Part shown: positions 34,367-43,739 of the stretch, piece by piece
How positions within the stretch are numbered: position 1 is the stretch's first letter
How the letters are laid out: the number at the start of each line of letters is the position of its first letter
Origin: Rheinheimera aquimaris
GTDB lineage: Bacteria > Pseudomonadota > Gammaproteobacteria > Enterobacterales > Alteromonadaceae
DNA length: 64,000 bases
Direction: 5' to 3'
Assembly: GCF_020531985.1 (NCBI RefSeq)
Contig: NZ_JAJAVQ010000006.1
Location: 186,001-250,000, forward strand
The notes under the pieces: model-generated
What the model saw: only the letters and a program-made list of their open reading frames with translations
Told to the model about the DNA's origin: nothing
The model's database searches: none
Position numbers and translations under genes: made by a program

Positions 34367-36943
34367 TTAGCGCTTACCGGCGCTTTGCTGTTGAAGACGT
34401 TGTTGTACCCGCTGTTTTATTTTGTCACTGATTTGGCTGCTAAGTTGCAAACTGGTGATGAGTGCCGGAATATCTTCCTCCAGGTTAATATTCAGATTAA
34501 TCGGCCGTCCGCCCTCCAGCGCCGGGTTGTTACCGTGTAGCTTCAGTGCCAGCAGTAACTTACCGTTTGTATCATAGCTAACATTACTGGACAGCACAGA
34601 GTAATGAAAATCATCCAGTGCTTTTAACATTACTTTCATTCCCGGATTGGTCGCCGCCATGTTTTCAGCTGTGGGCGGGCGGTATTGTAACTGTCCGCCC
34701 GGGCTTTCTGCCGCAATGTAACCCCCTTCGACACTGGCGCCGCTGCGGTTTAACCGCAGTGGAATGGTACCGGAGATAAGGCCGTTACCGGTTAAGTCTG
34801 TCGTGGGGTGTTGCTGCAGTAATTTGGTCAGATCTATGCGCTCAACTTGCATGGTGATCTGCTGCTGTTGCAGCGCCAGATCCAATAACGTTGGCTCAAC
34901 ACGGATTTGCCCGCCCATCGCCAGCAGCTGCAGCTGCCTGATATCAAGTTTACCGGCGGTTAAGGTGTTAGCCGGTGTCACATAACTGGCTTGCATCCGC
35001 AGCGGGCCGGCAACAACACCATGCTGTATTTCAGCCAGCGTTGCACCACTGGTGCGAACTGATACGGTATCGCCTTTGTACTCGACTGACAGCGGCAGAT
35101 TAAGATCGGTAAACAGGCTGCGGTCATAAATACCACTGACACCCGACAGCGCAATGTCCGCCTGAGCGGCGATGGTATCGGCCAGTGTTACGCTGCCGCT
35201 TGCGGTTATACGGCCACGGTTAAACTCTAACAGGGCAGGCCAATCGGTAAGGCTCTGCTGAAAAGGGTTGCCGGCCAGTAAAAAAGCATCGTCCAGTTGC
35301 CAGTTAAGCGTTAACACGCTCGCCTGATAATCGAGCTGATGGCTAAGCCCGAGGCTGGCATGATTACTCAGTTTGCCTTCGGCTTTAAGCCGCAGGTTAT
35401 CAGTGCTGCCGCTTCGTACCGTGCCTTCGAGCTTACCCTGCCACTGCCAGCTCTGTGCCTTTAATGCGGCCTGTTTAATATCACCCGCGTTAGCCAGCAT
35501 ATCCGTTTTAAACGTCAGCGCAGAAAAGACACTGTCGCCAGTTAACCGCGATGATGTGGCCGAAAGCTTAATATTACTGGCGCCATATTCTGTGCTCTGC
35601 AGCTTTGCGGTGCTGATCTCGCTGTTGCTTAAGTTGAGTTGCCAGCTGTCTGCCAGCCAGTAAGCGTTAAATTGGCTTTGCAATTTCAGCTTTTCAAGTT
35701 CGATACCCGTTGCCGCTGTTAAATGCGGCTGTGCCCATGTCAGTTTGCCATTTTTTAAACTGGCACTGAACGGCGGCGTCAGGTTCATCAACGTATCGGC
35801 AGACAACGTTAACTGACTGGCACCGGTTGTACGGATATTTACGCTCAGTGGCAAAGCGGTCAGCTGCGGCTGGTTGCTGCCATCAGCCGATAAATCCAGA
35901 TACACGGTGTCGCTATTAATCCCGCGCTGTTGCAGCTGCTCCGGTACAACCGGCTGCTGCAGTGTCAGCTTGCTGTTTAGCTGGTACTGGTTAAGTTCGC
36001 CCTGTTTGAAGCCAACGGCTGCCGTTAACTGGCCCTGCAAGTTGCCAATGCCCGGCACGGCGAAAGGTACTGGTAAATCCGCATCAAGTTGCCAGTGGCC
36101 TGTTATGTGCTGGCTGATACTGGCCAGGTCGGTTTGTTCTGGCAGATCAAACGACCATTGGCTGAAAACACGTACCGGTGCTGTGAACTGCGCGACAGCA
36201 TCGGCTGGTAATTCAAGCTGCCAGGCTTTTGCCTGCTGCAGCAGCCAGGATGAGGGCGGGGATATCGTAAGTTCTACAGCGCCCTCAGCCAGCAGATTGT
36301 TTTGTTGTATCAGGCTTTGATGTAAGCTCAGATTGATGCTGTCATCAAGCATTAGCCGGACATTTAGCAGTGGCAAATTTTGCACCGTTTCATAGCTGCC
36401 GTTTAGCGTCAAACGCTGCTGCATGTCTGTAGCGTCAAAACCGGTGAGTGCAAAGCGCAGTTTTTGCTGTTCGGCTGTCATCTGGCCATTAAGCTGGTAG
36501 TGGCACAGGCTGTCGCCACAAGGCAGTTGCAGACTGACGTGTTGCAGACTGATGCGCTCGGGCAGCGTGGGCGGAAGTTGCCAGTTTTGTGGCAGGCTAA
36601 AAGGCTCATTATCGGTAGCTGCAGCGGGCGAGTCCTGCTCAGGCCATTGTGTCAGCTTGATGTCGGCAGCGCCAAGCCTGATTTCACGTAGCGCAGGGCT
36701 GAAACCACCACTAAAAGACCAGACAACGTTGATATCGCTGAGGGTAAACTGCGCAGCAGTTTGCTCGAGCTGAAAACTAATGCTGTCAAGGCGTAGCTGG
36801 TGCAGACTGATAGCGTCAATATTAAATTGCAGATTTTGCACCGGTAACGCCGCCAGCTGCTTTTGCAGGTACCAGTAGGCGCCTGCCGTTAATAGCAGTA
36901 ATAAAGCTAAGCCTGTAAGCAGCGTTTTGTGCCACCAGCGCAT
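34367..36943 (-). CDS. ydbH: YdbH-type AsmA-like intermembrane lipid-transport protein
   Basis: The product is 858 aa from ATG 36943 (AGGA upstream). A single N-terminal helix (LLTGLALLLLLTAGAYWYL) anchors it in the inner membrane. The rest is periplasmic and repetitive beta-strand (LQLQ-type alternation throughout), as in AsmA-like bridge proteins. Near the C-terminus LTGNGLISGTIPLRLNRSG and GGQLQYRPP are YdbH-family features. It probably spans the periplasm and moves phospholipid together with YnbE and YdbL. Size is close to the 879 aa of the E. coli protein. Confidence 0.9.
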   Translation of the reverse strand: MRWWHKTLLTGLALLLLLTAGAYWYLQKQLAALPVQNLQFNIDAISLHQLRLDSISFQLEQTAAQFTLSDINVVWSFSGGFSPALREIRLGAADIKLTQWPEQDSPAAATDNEPFSLPQNWQLPPTLPERISLQHVSLQLPCGDSLCHYQLNGQMTAEQQKLRFALTGFDATDMQQRLTLNGSYETVQNLPLLNVRLMLDDSINLSLHQSLIQQNNLLAEGAVELTISPPSSWLLQQAKAWQLELPADAVAQFTAPVRVFSQWSFDLPEQTDLASISQHITGHWQLDADLPVPFAVPGIGNLQGQLTAAVGFKQGELNQYQLNSKLTLQQPVVPEQLQQRGINSDTVYLDLSADGSNQPQLTALPLSVNIRTTGASQLTLSADTLMNLTPPFSASLKNGKLTWAQPHLTAATGIELEKLKLQSQFNAYWLADSWQLNLSNSEISTAKLQSTEYGASNIKLSATSSRLTGDSVFSALTFKTDMLANAGDIKQAALKAQSWQWQGKLEGTVRSGSTDNLRLKAEGKLSNHASLGLSHQLDYQASVLTLNWQLDDAFLLAGNPFQQSLTDWPALLEFNRGRITASGSVTLADTIAAQADIALSGVSGIYDRSLFTDLNLPLSVEYKGDTVSVRTSGATLAEIQHGVVAGPLRMQASYVTPANTLTAGKLDIRQLQLLAMGGQIRVEPTLLDLALQQQQITMQVERIDLTKLLQQHPTTDLTGNGLISGTIPLRLNRSGASVEGGYIAAESPGGQLQYRPPTAENMAATNPGMKVMLKALDDFHYSVLSSNVSYDTNGKLLLALKLHGNNPALEGGRPINLNINLEEDIPALITSLQLSSQISDKIKQRVQQRLQQQSAGKR

Positions 36944-37074
36944 AGAGTGTCCTTTCGGTTGATAGGCTGACATTAAGCCGAACTCACTGAATAGATTATG
37001 AATATATCAGGCTTAGTAGGGCGCTGCCATCTGCAGTGCACGGGGGCGGGCTCTGTATGAATACACGATGTTGG

Positions 37075-37102
37075 ATAAAAAAGGGCAGCGAACGCTGCCC
37101 TT
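37075..37102 (-). terminator. Intrinsic terminator of the M28 peptidase gene
   Basis: On the minus strand AAGGGCAGCG/CGCTGCCCTT is followed by a T-run. It lies 25 bases after the peptidase stop. Confidence 0.85.
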
Positions 37103-37126
37103 AATTCTGAGTTGCGGTATTGCTGC

Positions 37127-38833
37127 TTAGTTGCGCTGATCCGCTGACGCATCGCGCAGGGCGCGGAACTCGTTACCTTCATTCCAGTTTGGCCAGCTAC
37201 GGCTGTTAGCCAGCTCGTTACCTACCTGATAAAACAGGAACAAGTCTTGCTGGGCGCCACGTAAATCCCAGTTATCATCGTATTCGTCATTCACTTTGTG
37301 GTAGCAGCATTTGTTAAACTCGGCACGCTGCGCTTTACCCCAATCAGCACCTTTCTCAAAATGATCATTACCGCCTTTGGCATATAAAATCGGCACACCT
37401 TTTTTCGACAGGTTGAAATGATCTGAGCGATAGGCAATACCCGCTTCAGGGTTATGCTCACGCACGGCATAACGGCCTTGCTGCTTGGTGTACTTGATCA
37501 GAATATCTTCCGCGTTGTTGTTACCCAGGCCAACAATCACCATATCTTTCATCGGGCCATAGACGTTCATCACGTCCATATTGATACCAACGACGGTTTT
37601 CTCCAGCGGGAACACCGGGTTAGCTGCATACCAGGCGGAGCCCAGTAAGCCACGCTCTTCTGCAGTCACGGCAACAAAGACCACCGAGCGCTCAGGCTGT
37701 GGCTGCTGTGTGAAATATTCAGCCAGCGCCAGTAAGCCACCGGTGCCGGAGGCGTTGTCCTGGGCGCCGTTAAACACTTTGTTGGTCGGGTTAGAAAAAT
37801 CCATTCCCAGGTGATCCCAATGCGCCATATACAGCACGTACTCATCCGGATACTTGCTACCTTCTATATAGCCGACAACATTGCTTGATGTCAGCTCACG
37901 CAGGTTATTCTTCACCGTGATTGACGCTTTGGTATTCAAGGGAACCGGGGCAAAGTCTTTTTCCAGCGCTTTTTTATGCATGGTGGCCAGGTCTGTGCCG
38001 ACATTGGCAAACAACTTTTCTGCCGACTCGGTGGTGATCCAGCCTTCTACTTTTGCCAGATCCGCGTTTTTGTTCTCGTTGATTAAATCAAACTTAATCG
38101 GCGAACCATGCGCGACCACACCCCAACCATAACTGGCAGCGTCGGTTTCATGAATGATCAGCGCCATAGCAGCACCCTGACGGGCAGCTTCTTCATATTT
38201 GTAGGTCCAGCGGCCGTAGTACGTCATAGCATTGCCATTAAACAGCTTAGGATCCTGCGTAGCAAAGCCCGGGTCATTAACAAACATCACCACGGTTTTG
38301 CCTTTTACATCCAGGCCTTCGTAGTCGTTCCAGCCATATTCCGGTGCGACGATACCGTAGCCGACAAACACCATATCGCTGTCTTTCACTTCTACCTGTT
38401 CAGTCACTTGCTTGGTCCAGGCCGTCATTTCGTCACGATAAGCAAACTGGGCCGGCACGTTGTCGCCGCTCAGTGTCATCGCCGACACCTCTTTCGGATC
38501 GATTTGTACCAATGATACCGGCTGTTTGTAGCTGTCACCGTCGATAGGTTTGAGGCCAATACGGCGGAAATTGTCTTCCAGATAGGCAACTGTCAGCTCT
38601 TCACCTTTCGTTGCCGGCGCGCGGCCCTGAAACTCGTCTGACGACAAGGTTTTGATATATTCTCCCAGACGTGGATTTACTTCAGTCAGCTTCAGTGCTT
38701 GCTGAGCTTCCTCTGTCTGAGTTTTTGCCGGCTCGGCTGTGTTAACGTCGGTTGCCGGCTCTGAACAGGCGGCAAGCAAGCTTGCTGCTGCCAGAGCTGC
38801 GGCAAGGTTGGTAAACCTGGATAGGGTAGTCAT
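37127..38833 (-). CDS. M28-family metallopeptidase lipoprotein
   Basis: The 568-aa protein has lipobox LAAC (SLLAACSEP), a protease-associated (PA) insertion around residues 140-270 (MVFVGYGIVAPEYGWNDYEGLDVKGKTVVM) and an M28 catalytic domain. Zinc and catalytic positions are visible in order: AHWDHLG, QDNASGTGGLLALAEYF, VTAEERGLLGS, GINMDVMN and YRSDHFNLSKKGVPILYA. Members act as aminopeptidases or carboxypeptidases on periplasmic or surface peptides. It is a single gene with its own terminator. Confidence 0.93.
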   Translation of the reverse strand: MTTLSRFTNLAAALAAASLLAACSEPATDVNTAEPAKTQTEEAQQALKLTEVNPRLGEYIKTLSSDEFQGRAPATKGEELTVAYLEDNFRRIGLKPIDGDSYKQPVSLVQIDPKEVSAMTLSGDNVPAQFAYRDEMTAWTKQVTEQVEVKDSDMVFVGYGIVAPEYGWNDYEGLDVKGKTVVMFVNDPGFATQDPKLFNGNAMTYYGRWTYKYEEAARQGAAMALIIHETDAASYGWGVVAHGSPIKFDLINENKNADLAKVEGWITTESAEKLFANVGTDLATMHKKALEKDFAPVPLNTKASITVKNNLRELTSSNVVGYIEGSKYPDEYVLYMAHWDHLGMDFSNPTNKVFNGAQDNASGTGGLLALAEYFTQQPQPERSVVFVAVTAEERGLLGSAWYAANPVFPLEKTVVGINMDVMNVYGPMKDMVIVGLGNNNAEDILIKYTKQQGRYAVREHNPEAGIAYRSDHFNLSKKGVPILYAKGGNDHFEKGADWGKAQRAEFNKCCYHKVNDEYDDNWDLRGAQQDLFLFYQVGNELANSRSWPNWNEGNEFRALRDASADQRN

Positions 38834-38952
38834 AAATACTCCGTATTGTTATCGTTATAAAGCCCGCTGCAGAGCAAGCCTGATATAAAAGCCATTTATC
38901 TTAGCGTACCGCTAATGTACTGACCAGTTTGCTGACCGCCCACAATTGACGG

Positions 38953-39549
38953 TTAATCCTGATACCCCCAAGGCACTGGTGGCAAAGTAACCGGTTTGGT
39001 TAAATCAAAATCGACTCTGAATTCTCGCCCTTCGCGGATCATCCGATAGCTGAAAGTCTGCGGGTAAATATACATCTGCCAGATGTTACTGCTGGACTGC
39101 GGGTTACCTAAGCGGGCAAACAACTCTTTGGAATACTGATCTGCCGGGAAGCTTTGTACATTAGCCCAGCCGGCGTCAACGGTATGGCCACCATACATAG
39201 TGGATTTGTCATAGTCGCCATTTTTTTGCCGGTGATCGTGCTTTAAGCTAAGGCCAGAACCGGTTTTAGTGATAATCCAGGTGCGTGAGTGATCATCGCC
39301 GACATGGAAGGGGATCTGCAACTGGTTGTCTGTACACTTACGCACATGCATGATTAGCCGGTCGTTAAAGCCATCACTTGAAGGCGTATCAACACTGACG
39401 TTGCCAGCAAATGCTTTGCCACAAAGCGCCGCCAGATTATTAAAGAAGCTATCGTGGCTGGCAATTGATACCAAAGGCGCCTCTTTAATGCTGTTGGCCT
39501 GAACTGAAATGCTAAGTAGCAGCGCACAGCCGGAAATAAGCTTTTGCAT
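38953..39549 (-). CDS. Secreted protein of unknown function
   Basis: The 198-aa product has a signal peptide (LISGCALLLSISVQA). The mature part has two cysteines (AALCGKAF, HVRKCTDNQL), which could form a disulfide, and the runs TWIITKTGSGLSLKHDH, MYGGHT and FPADQYSKELF. I recall similar uncharacterised secreted proteins in other proteobacteria but know no function. It is a single gene with AAGGAG upstream. Confidence 0.65.
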   Translation of the reverse strand: MQKLISGCALLLSISVQANSIKEAPLVSIASHDSFFNNLAALCGKAFAGNVSVDTPSSDGFNDRLIMHVRKCTDNQLQIPFHVGDDHSRTWIITKTGSGLSLKHDHRQKNGDYDKSTMYGGHTVDAGWANVQSFPADQYSKELFARLGNPQSSSNIWQMYIYPQTFSYRMIREGREFRVDFDLTKPVTLPPVPWGYQD

Positions 39550-39646
39550 GGGTATTTCTCCTTTTTATCGCGCCGGACTATAACCTTTGTCAGTGGCTGG
39601 CGCAAAGCAGTGGTATGATGACAGAAAATAACCCGGGGATAACACC

Positions 39647-39916
39647 ATGCAAAACGAACTGGATGCTAAGTTTTTACTTAATGTGTTTGGCAAAGTGGAG
39701 AAACACGGTAAGCCGATTAACAATGAGTTGGGTGCAGGCTTTGAACTGGATGGTATAACGGTTAACTCCGGCTTTGATGGTTATGAAGTTTACTTCAGTA
39801 ACGGCAAGGTGCAGTTAACATTGGGTTTTCACCATAAATGGCACAGCGATGCAGCCAATGAAGCCGATATGGACGCTTTTGTCGCACAGCTTAAAAAAAT
39901 TAACCTTAACTACTGA
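39647..39916 (+). CDS. DUF3081 family small protein
   Basis: The 89-aa cytoplasmic protein begins MQNELDAKFLLNVFGKVEKHG and contains GFDGYEVYFSNGKVQLTLGFHHKW, consistent with DUF3081 of marine gammaproteobacteria. Function is unknown. It is followed by the lysC leader region. Confidence 0.7.
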   Translation: MQNELDAKFLLNVFGKVEKHGKPINNELGAGFELDGITVNSGFDGYEVYFSNGKVQLTLGFHHKWHSDAANEADMDAFVAQLKKINLNY

Positions 39917-40094
39917 TTTATTTCATTGATGCTAAGGATTTGTTCAGATTAAACCGCTACCATGGCGCTCAAATATAAGCGCTGGCAGATATGATCGCGG
40001 TTAACCTCTGAGAAAGTTCTGTTTAGACGGCTAAAAGGCTATTGCCTGCGACCGTAAAACAGGTTAAGGTGTCGTCCGTCAATCATATCTGATA
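39917..40094. other. Spacer upstream of the lysine riboswitch
   Basis: There is no gene. It must carry the lysC promoter. The best pair seen is TTGCCT at 40042 and TAAGGT at 40065 (17-base spacer), which is weak. Confidence 0.3.
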
Positions 40095-40241
40095 GACCAG
40101 AAGAGGTGCGTTAGCCAGGTAACTCAGGACAGATGTCTATACATCGCAGCCTGAATGAGGGGGACTAACGCCGAGAGAAGTAATGTTATAGAGCATTACT
40201 TCTCGGTCGCTAAGGCTGAATCCTTACGACTGTCACCTGAA
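40095..40241 (+). promoter_or_regulatory. Lysine riboswitch (L-box) aptamer
   Basis: Conserved L-box blocks occur in order: AGAGGTGCG, then AACTCAGGACAG, CCTGAATGAGGGGGACTAACGCC, a long hairpin (CGAGAGAAGTAATG/CATTACTTCTCG), GTCGCTAAGGCTGAATCC and the closing ACGACTGTCACCT. The aptamer binds L-lysine and lies about 130 bases upstream of the lysine-regulated aspartokinase gene. Confidence 0.95.
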
Positions 40242-40252
40242 TAGCGGTGGAG

Positions 40253-40298
40253 AGCTTCTGGCCTTTGTTAACTACAGTTTACAGAAATTACAGAAGCT
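40253..40298 (+). promoter_or_regulatory. Hairpin downstream of the L-box, possible expression platform
   Basis: AGCTTCTG and CAGAAGCT can pair across a 30-base loop. No good T-tract follows at once, so it is not clear whether control is by termination or at translation. The SD AAGGAG at 40358-40363 is nearby. Confidence 0.35.
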
Positions 40299-40371
40299 GT
40301 CTGTTCCATTCTCGTTTTGCTGTTAGCAAATGCCATGCTCTGCTTATTATGTTTTATAAGGAGAGGCACCT

Positions 40372-41721
40372 TTGTCCAAACTTATCGTTGCAAAATTCGG
40401 CGGCACCAGTGTCGCAGACTTCGAAGCTATGTCGCGTTGTGCCGACATTATTCTGGCTGAACCTGCCATTCGTTTGGTGGTTGTCAGTGCCAGCTCAGGC
40501 GTCACTAATTTATTGGTAGATATCACCAGGCATGCCGATGTGGCAGAGCGTTATACCTGTTATCAGGGTATTGAGCGTATTACGTTAGCGGTATTAAACC
40601 GGCTGGATAATCCACAGCAGGCAGCCCCAGAGATTGAAACGATTCTATCGGCGCTGCGTGAACTTATAGAAAACGGCGCGGTATACAGCGGTACACATAA
40701 AGATGAAATACAGTCGTTTGGTGAGCGCTTAAGCTCAGTGTTGTTTGCGCAGGTACTGCGTGAGCGCGGCGCATCAGCGTTGTGCTTCGATGCCCGCCGT
40801 GTGATGCGTACCGACAGCCGTTTTGGTAAAGGCGAGCCGCAAGTCAACCAGATAAGCGAGTTGTGTGCAGTGCACCTGCAGCCATTACTGGCCGATAATA
40901 TCGTGGTAACACAGGGCTTTATCGGTGCCGATGAAATCGGCCAGACGACCACGCTCGGCCGTGGCGGCTCTGATTACAGCGCGGCGTTATTTGGCGAAGC
41001 ACTCAGTGCCTCTGTCGTGCAAATCTGGACTGATGTCGTGGGCATTTTTACCACTGACCCACGGTTAACCGAGCAGGCGCGCTGTATTAAAGAAATCAGT
41101 TTCGATGAAGCGGCAGAAATGGCCACTTTCGGTGCCAAGGTACTGCATCCTGCAACGTTAATACCGGCAATGCGGCGCAATATCGGCGTATTTGTTGGCT
41201 CCAGCCGCGAACCCAAAGCGGGAGGAACCTGGATAGCCAAAGACGTAAAAGACCGGCCGCCGTACCGTGCCATTGCACTCAGAAAATCACAGACATTGAT
41301 CACCGTGAAAAGCCCTGCCATGTTGCATGCCGCCGGCTTTTTAACCCGGGTGTTTGATATTTTAAGCCGGCATCAGATCTCGGTAGATTTGGTTACCACA
41401 TCAGAAATCAGTGTGGCACTGACATTGGATGAAGGCGGCATGACCAGCGCGTTCAATGTTTCTGTCGAGCCAGCACTTAGTGAGCTGCGCAGCTTTTGTG
41501 AAGTGTCAGTCGAGCAGGGGCTGAGCTTAGTTGCAGTAATTGGTAATCACCTGCACAGCAGTAAAGGTATTACCGGCGATTTGTTCAATACGCTGGAGCG
41601 CATCAATATGCGACTGATTTGCCATGGTGCGTCCAAGCATAACCTGTGCTTCTTAGTGCAGGATGCTGATGCACCGGGTGTGGTGAAGCAATTGCACCAG
41701 AACCTGTTTAGCGCAGCTTGA
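40372..41721 (+). CDS. lysC: Lysine-sensitive aspartokinase III
   Basis: The product is 449 aa, the same length as E. coli LysC. It catalyses aspartate plus ATP to aspartyl-phosphate, the entry to the lysine/diaminopimelate, threonine and methionine pathways. The kinase motif is VAKFGGTSV at the N-terminus; GRGGSDYSAALFGEAL and WTDVVGIFTTDPR follow. Two ACT domains at the C-terminus (LITVKSP..., LVAVIGN...) bind inhibitory lysine. It starts with TTG, supported by AAGGAG eight bases upstream and by the family N-terminus. It is controlled both by the L-box and by feedback. Confidence 0.97.
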   Translation: MSKLIVAKFGGTSVADFEAMSRCADIILAEPAIRLVVVSASSGVTNLLVDITRHADVAERYTCYQGIERITLAVLNRLDNPQQAAPEIETILSALRELIENGAVYSGTHKDEIQSFGERLSSVLFAQVLRERGASALCFDARRVMRTDSRFGKGEPQVNQISELCAVHLQPLLADNIVVTQGFIGADEIGQTTTLGRGGSDYSAALFGEALSASVVQIWTDVVGIFTTDPRLTEQARCIKEISFDEAAEMATFGAKVLHPATLIPAMRRNIGVFVGSSREPKAGGTWIAKDVKDRPPYRAIALRKSQTLITVKSPAMLHAAGFLTRVFDILSRHQISVDLVTTSEISVALTLDEGGMTSAFNVSVEPALSELRSFCEVSVEQGLSLVAVIGNHLHSSKGITGDLFNTLERINMRLICHGASKHNLCFLVQDADAPGVVKQLHQNLFSAA

Positions 41722-41765
41722 TACAAAGAGTGTGTGGTTAAACAGATAAACTTAGGTAAGAATCG

Positions 41766-41851
41766 GTTTGCCCTAAGCTAACCGTTGAAGCCCTGGACGG
41801 GCTGAAACGAGCCCCCAGGGATGGGTTTACGGCGTGTTAGCGTGGGCAAAC
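41766..41851. repeat. Multibranched palindromic element with two GGA-loop hairpins
   Basis: Nested complementary arms GTTTGCCC/GGGCAAAC (41766-41773, 41844-41851), GCTAAC/GTTAGC (41777-41782, 41836-41841) and CCGT/ACGG enclose two hairpins: AGCCC-TGGAC-GGGCT (41789-41803) and CCC-AGGGAT-GGG (41814-41825). The whole 86-base unit folds as a closed three-way junction. There is no T-run. It lies between the convergent lysC and queC genes. It may be a dispersed extragenic repeat or a small RNA; the loops on the plus strand carry GGA as CsrA/RsmA sites do. Confidence 0.6.
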
Positions 41852-41893
41852 AGATTCGTTAGTTGTAACAGATCTGATGGTAAATTTAGAGCT

Positions 41894-42550
41894 CTACTCG
41901 TACGGCAGCGGATCTGTAGTATTGTTTAGCGTAAAGGCCTCCAGCCGCTCCTGGCAGGAACCACATTTACCACAGGCTTTTTCCCGGCCGTTATAACAAG
42001 TCCAGGTTTTGCTGTAATCAAGCCCCATGGCGAGGCCATCAGCAAGAATTTCAATTTTAGTTTGCGCTAAGTACGGGCTGATAATATCGACCGGCTCGTA
42101 GTTGGCTATCTGACAGACATCATGCATTTTCTGCACGAACTCGGGCCGACAATCCGGGTAAATAAAATGATCGCCACTATGAGCGCCATAATAAACCTGG
42201 CTGGCGCCAAGTGATACGGCATAGCCAACGGCCAGTGACAGCAAAATCATGTTGCGGTTAGGCACGACGGTCGACTTCATGTTGTCGGCGGCGTAATGGC
42301 CCTCCGGAATGTCGATATTGTCGGTTAACGAAGAGCCTGCAAGTAACTGATTGATAGCAGATATATCAACAATTTTATGGTTTATTCCCAGTTCCTGACA
42401 CACCTCGGCGGCGCATTGCAACTCTTTTACGTGGCGCTGACCATAGTTAAAGGATAAGGCATAGACGTCATGCCCGGCCTGAATCGCTTTGTGTAATACA
42501 GTAAACGAATCCATTCCACCGGAATAAATCACAACAACTTTGTTCGGCAT
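41894..42550 (-). CDS. queC: 7-cyano-7-deazaguanine synthase
   Basis: This 218-aa ATP-dependent enzyme converts 7-carboxy-7-deazaguanine to preQ0 in queuosine synthesis. It has the PP-loop YSGGMDS at the N-terminus, FNYGQRH, the substrate region [17 protein letters not shown] and a C-terminal zinc site ([14 protein letters not shown] with the preceding Cys in [11 protein letters not shown]). It is divergent from queE, which makes its substrate, so the pair shares a 112-base control region. Confidence 0.97.
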   Translation of the reverse strand: MPNKVVVIYSGGMDSFTVLHKAIQAGHDVYALSFNYGQRHVKELQCAAEVCQELGINHKIVDISAINQLLAGSSLTDNIDIPEGHYAADNMKSTVVPNRNMILLSLAVGYAVSLGASQVYYGAHSGDHFIYPDCRPEFVQKMHDVCQIANYEPVDIISPYLAQTKIEILADGLAMGLDYSKTWTCYNGREKACGKCGSCQERLEAFTLNNTTDPLPYE

Positions 42551-42662
42551 CGCTGGCCCTCTCTTGTATAATGCAGCTCAAATTCAGCAACTTCGCCGCT
42601 CTGCTGCAGCGGGGCGCGCATTGTACAGTAAATCGGCCATGGGCTAAAGGGTAAAGCACAGC

Positions 42663-43328
42663 GTGTATAAAGTTAACGAAGTCTTTGAAACCATTCAGGG
42701 GGAGGGCAGCTTTACCGGTGCTGCGGCTATTTTTATCCGTCTGCAGGGATGTCCGGTAGGGTGTAGCTGGTGTGATACCAAACATACCTGGGAGATAAAA
42801 GATACGCTGCGTCAGCCGCTTGGCGATATCGTGATTAAAACCGCTGAGACTGAACACTGGGCAGAGGTAAGTCCTGCTGAGCTGCTTGCCTTGTTTGCAA
42901 CCGAAGGTTATCAGGCTAAGCATGTGGTGATTACCGGTGGTGAGCCCTGCATGTACGACCTGAACCCGCTATGCCATATACTGCACCAGCATGGTTATAG
43001 CACCCAGATTGAAACCAGCGGCACCTTTGAGGTAAAAGCGCCTGCTGACACCTGGGTTACCGTATCACCCAAGGTCAACATGGCAGGCGGCTATACAGTA
43101 CTGCAAAGTGCGCTGGACAGAGCAAACGAAATTAAACACCCGGTAGCGATGGAGAAACATGTTGATGAACTGTTGCAGTTATTGCAACGCACAGACACAA
43201 CCGCTAAGCTGGTTTACCTGCAGCCAATCAGCCAGCAGCGCCGTGCCACGGAGTTAGCCATCGCGATGTGTAAACGGTATAACTTTCGTTTAAGTGTGCA
43301 GGTTCACAAATATCTGGGGATCAGTTAA
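42663..43328 (+). CDS. queE: 7-carboxy-7-deazaguanine synthase
   Basis: This 221-aa radical-SAM enzyme performs ring contraction of 6-carboxytetrahydropterin in queuosine synthesis. The [4Fe-4S] cysteines are C30, C34 and C37 (CPVGCSWC), preceded by VFETIQGEGSFTG; VITGGEPCMYDL is the SAM-binding GGE motif. The start is GTG; no ATG fits. The next gene begins at the base after its stop. Confidence 0.96.
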   Translation: MYKVNEVFETIQGEGSFTGAAAIFIRLQGCPVGCSWCDTKHTWEIKDTLRQPLGDIVIKTAETEHWAEVSPAELLALFATEGYQAKHVVITGGEPCMYDLNPLCHILHQHGYSTQIETSGTFEVKAPADTWVTVSPKVNMAGGYTVLQSALDRANEIKHPVAMEKHVDELLQLLQRTDTTAKLVYLQPISQQRRATELAIAMCKRYNFRLSVQVHKYLGIS

Positions 43329-43739
43329 ATGCAAGCAGTGTCAGATTTTTTTCAGCAATATGCTCAGGCTTATATCAGCAGCGATCTGCAGCGTTTCGGC
43401 CAGCTGATATCCTTACCCAGCATGTTGCTTGCCGGCGACAATAAAACCTTACTGACTGATATCGAAAGCCTGCAAGGCTATGTGCTGTCACGTGTTGAGA
43501 AATACCGCGAGCTGGGTGTAGAAAATGCAGATTTTGTGCTGCAGCATCAGTTGCGGTTATCTGAACAGCTGCAGTTCGTCAGCCTGTACTGGCGCTTCTA
43601 TGACAGTAACAGTAAAGTGCTGTTTACCTGCCATACCTCTTATACTTTGCAGCGCTGTGAAACGCAGTGGCAGGTAGTGGCCATTATTCTTGACGATGAA
43701 GATGCCGCATACCAGCGATTACGCAATCAGGTGTTGTAA
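43329..43739 (+). CDS. NTF2/SnoaL-like small protein downstream of queE
   Basis: The 136-aa protein has no signal peptide. An N-terminal helix (VSDFFQQYAQAYISSDLQRF), a central helix and C-terminal strands (LQFVSLYWRFYD, VLFTCHTSYTLQ, WQVVAIILDDED) suggest the NTF2-like cone fold. No catalytic set is recognised. Its ATG directly follows the queE stop codon, so translation is probably coupled. A link to queuosine is possible from position only. Confidence 0.65.
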   Translation: MQAVSDFFQQYAQAYISSDLQRFGQLISLPSMLLAGDNKTLLTDIESLQGYVLSRVEKYRELGVENADFVLQHQLRLSEQLQFVSLYWRFYDSNSKVLFTCHTSYTLQRCETQWQVVAIILDDEDAAYQRLRNQVL

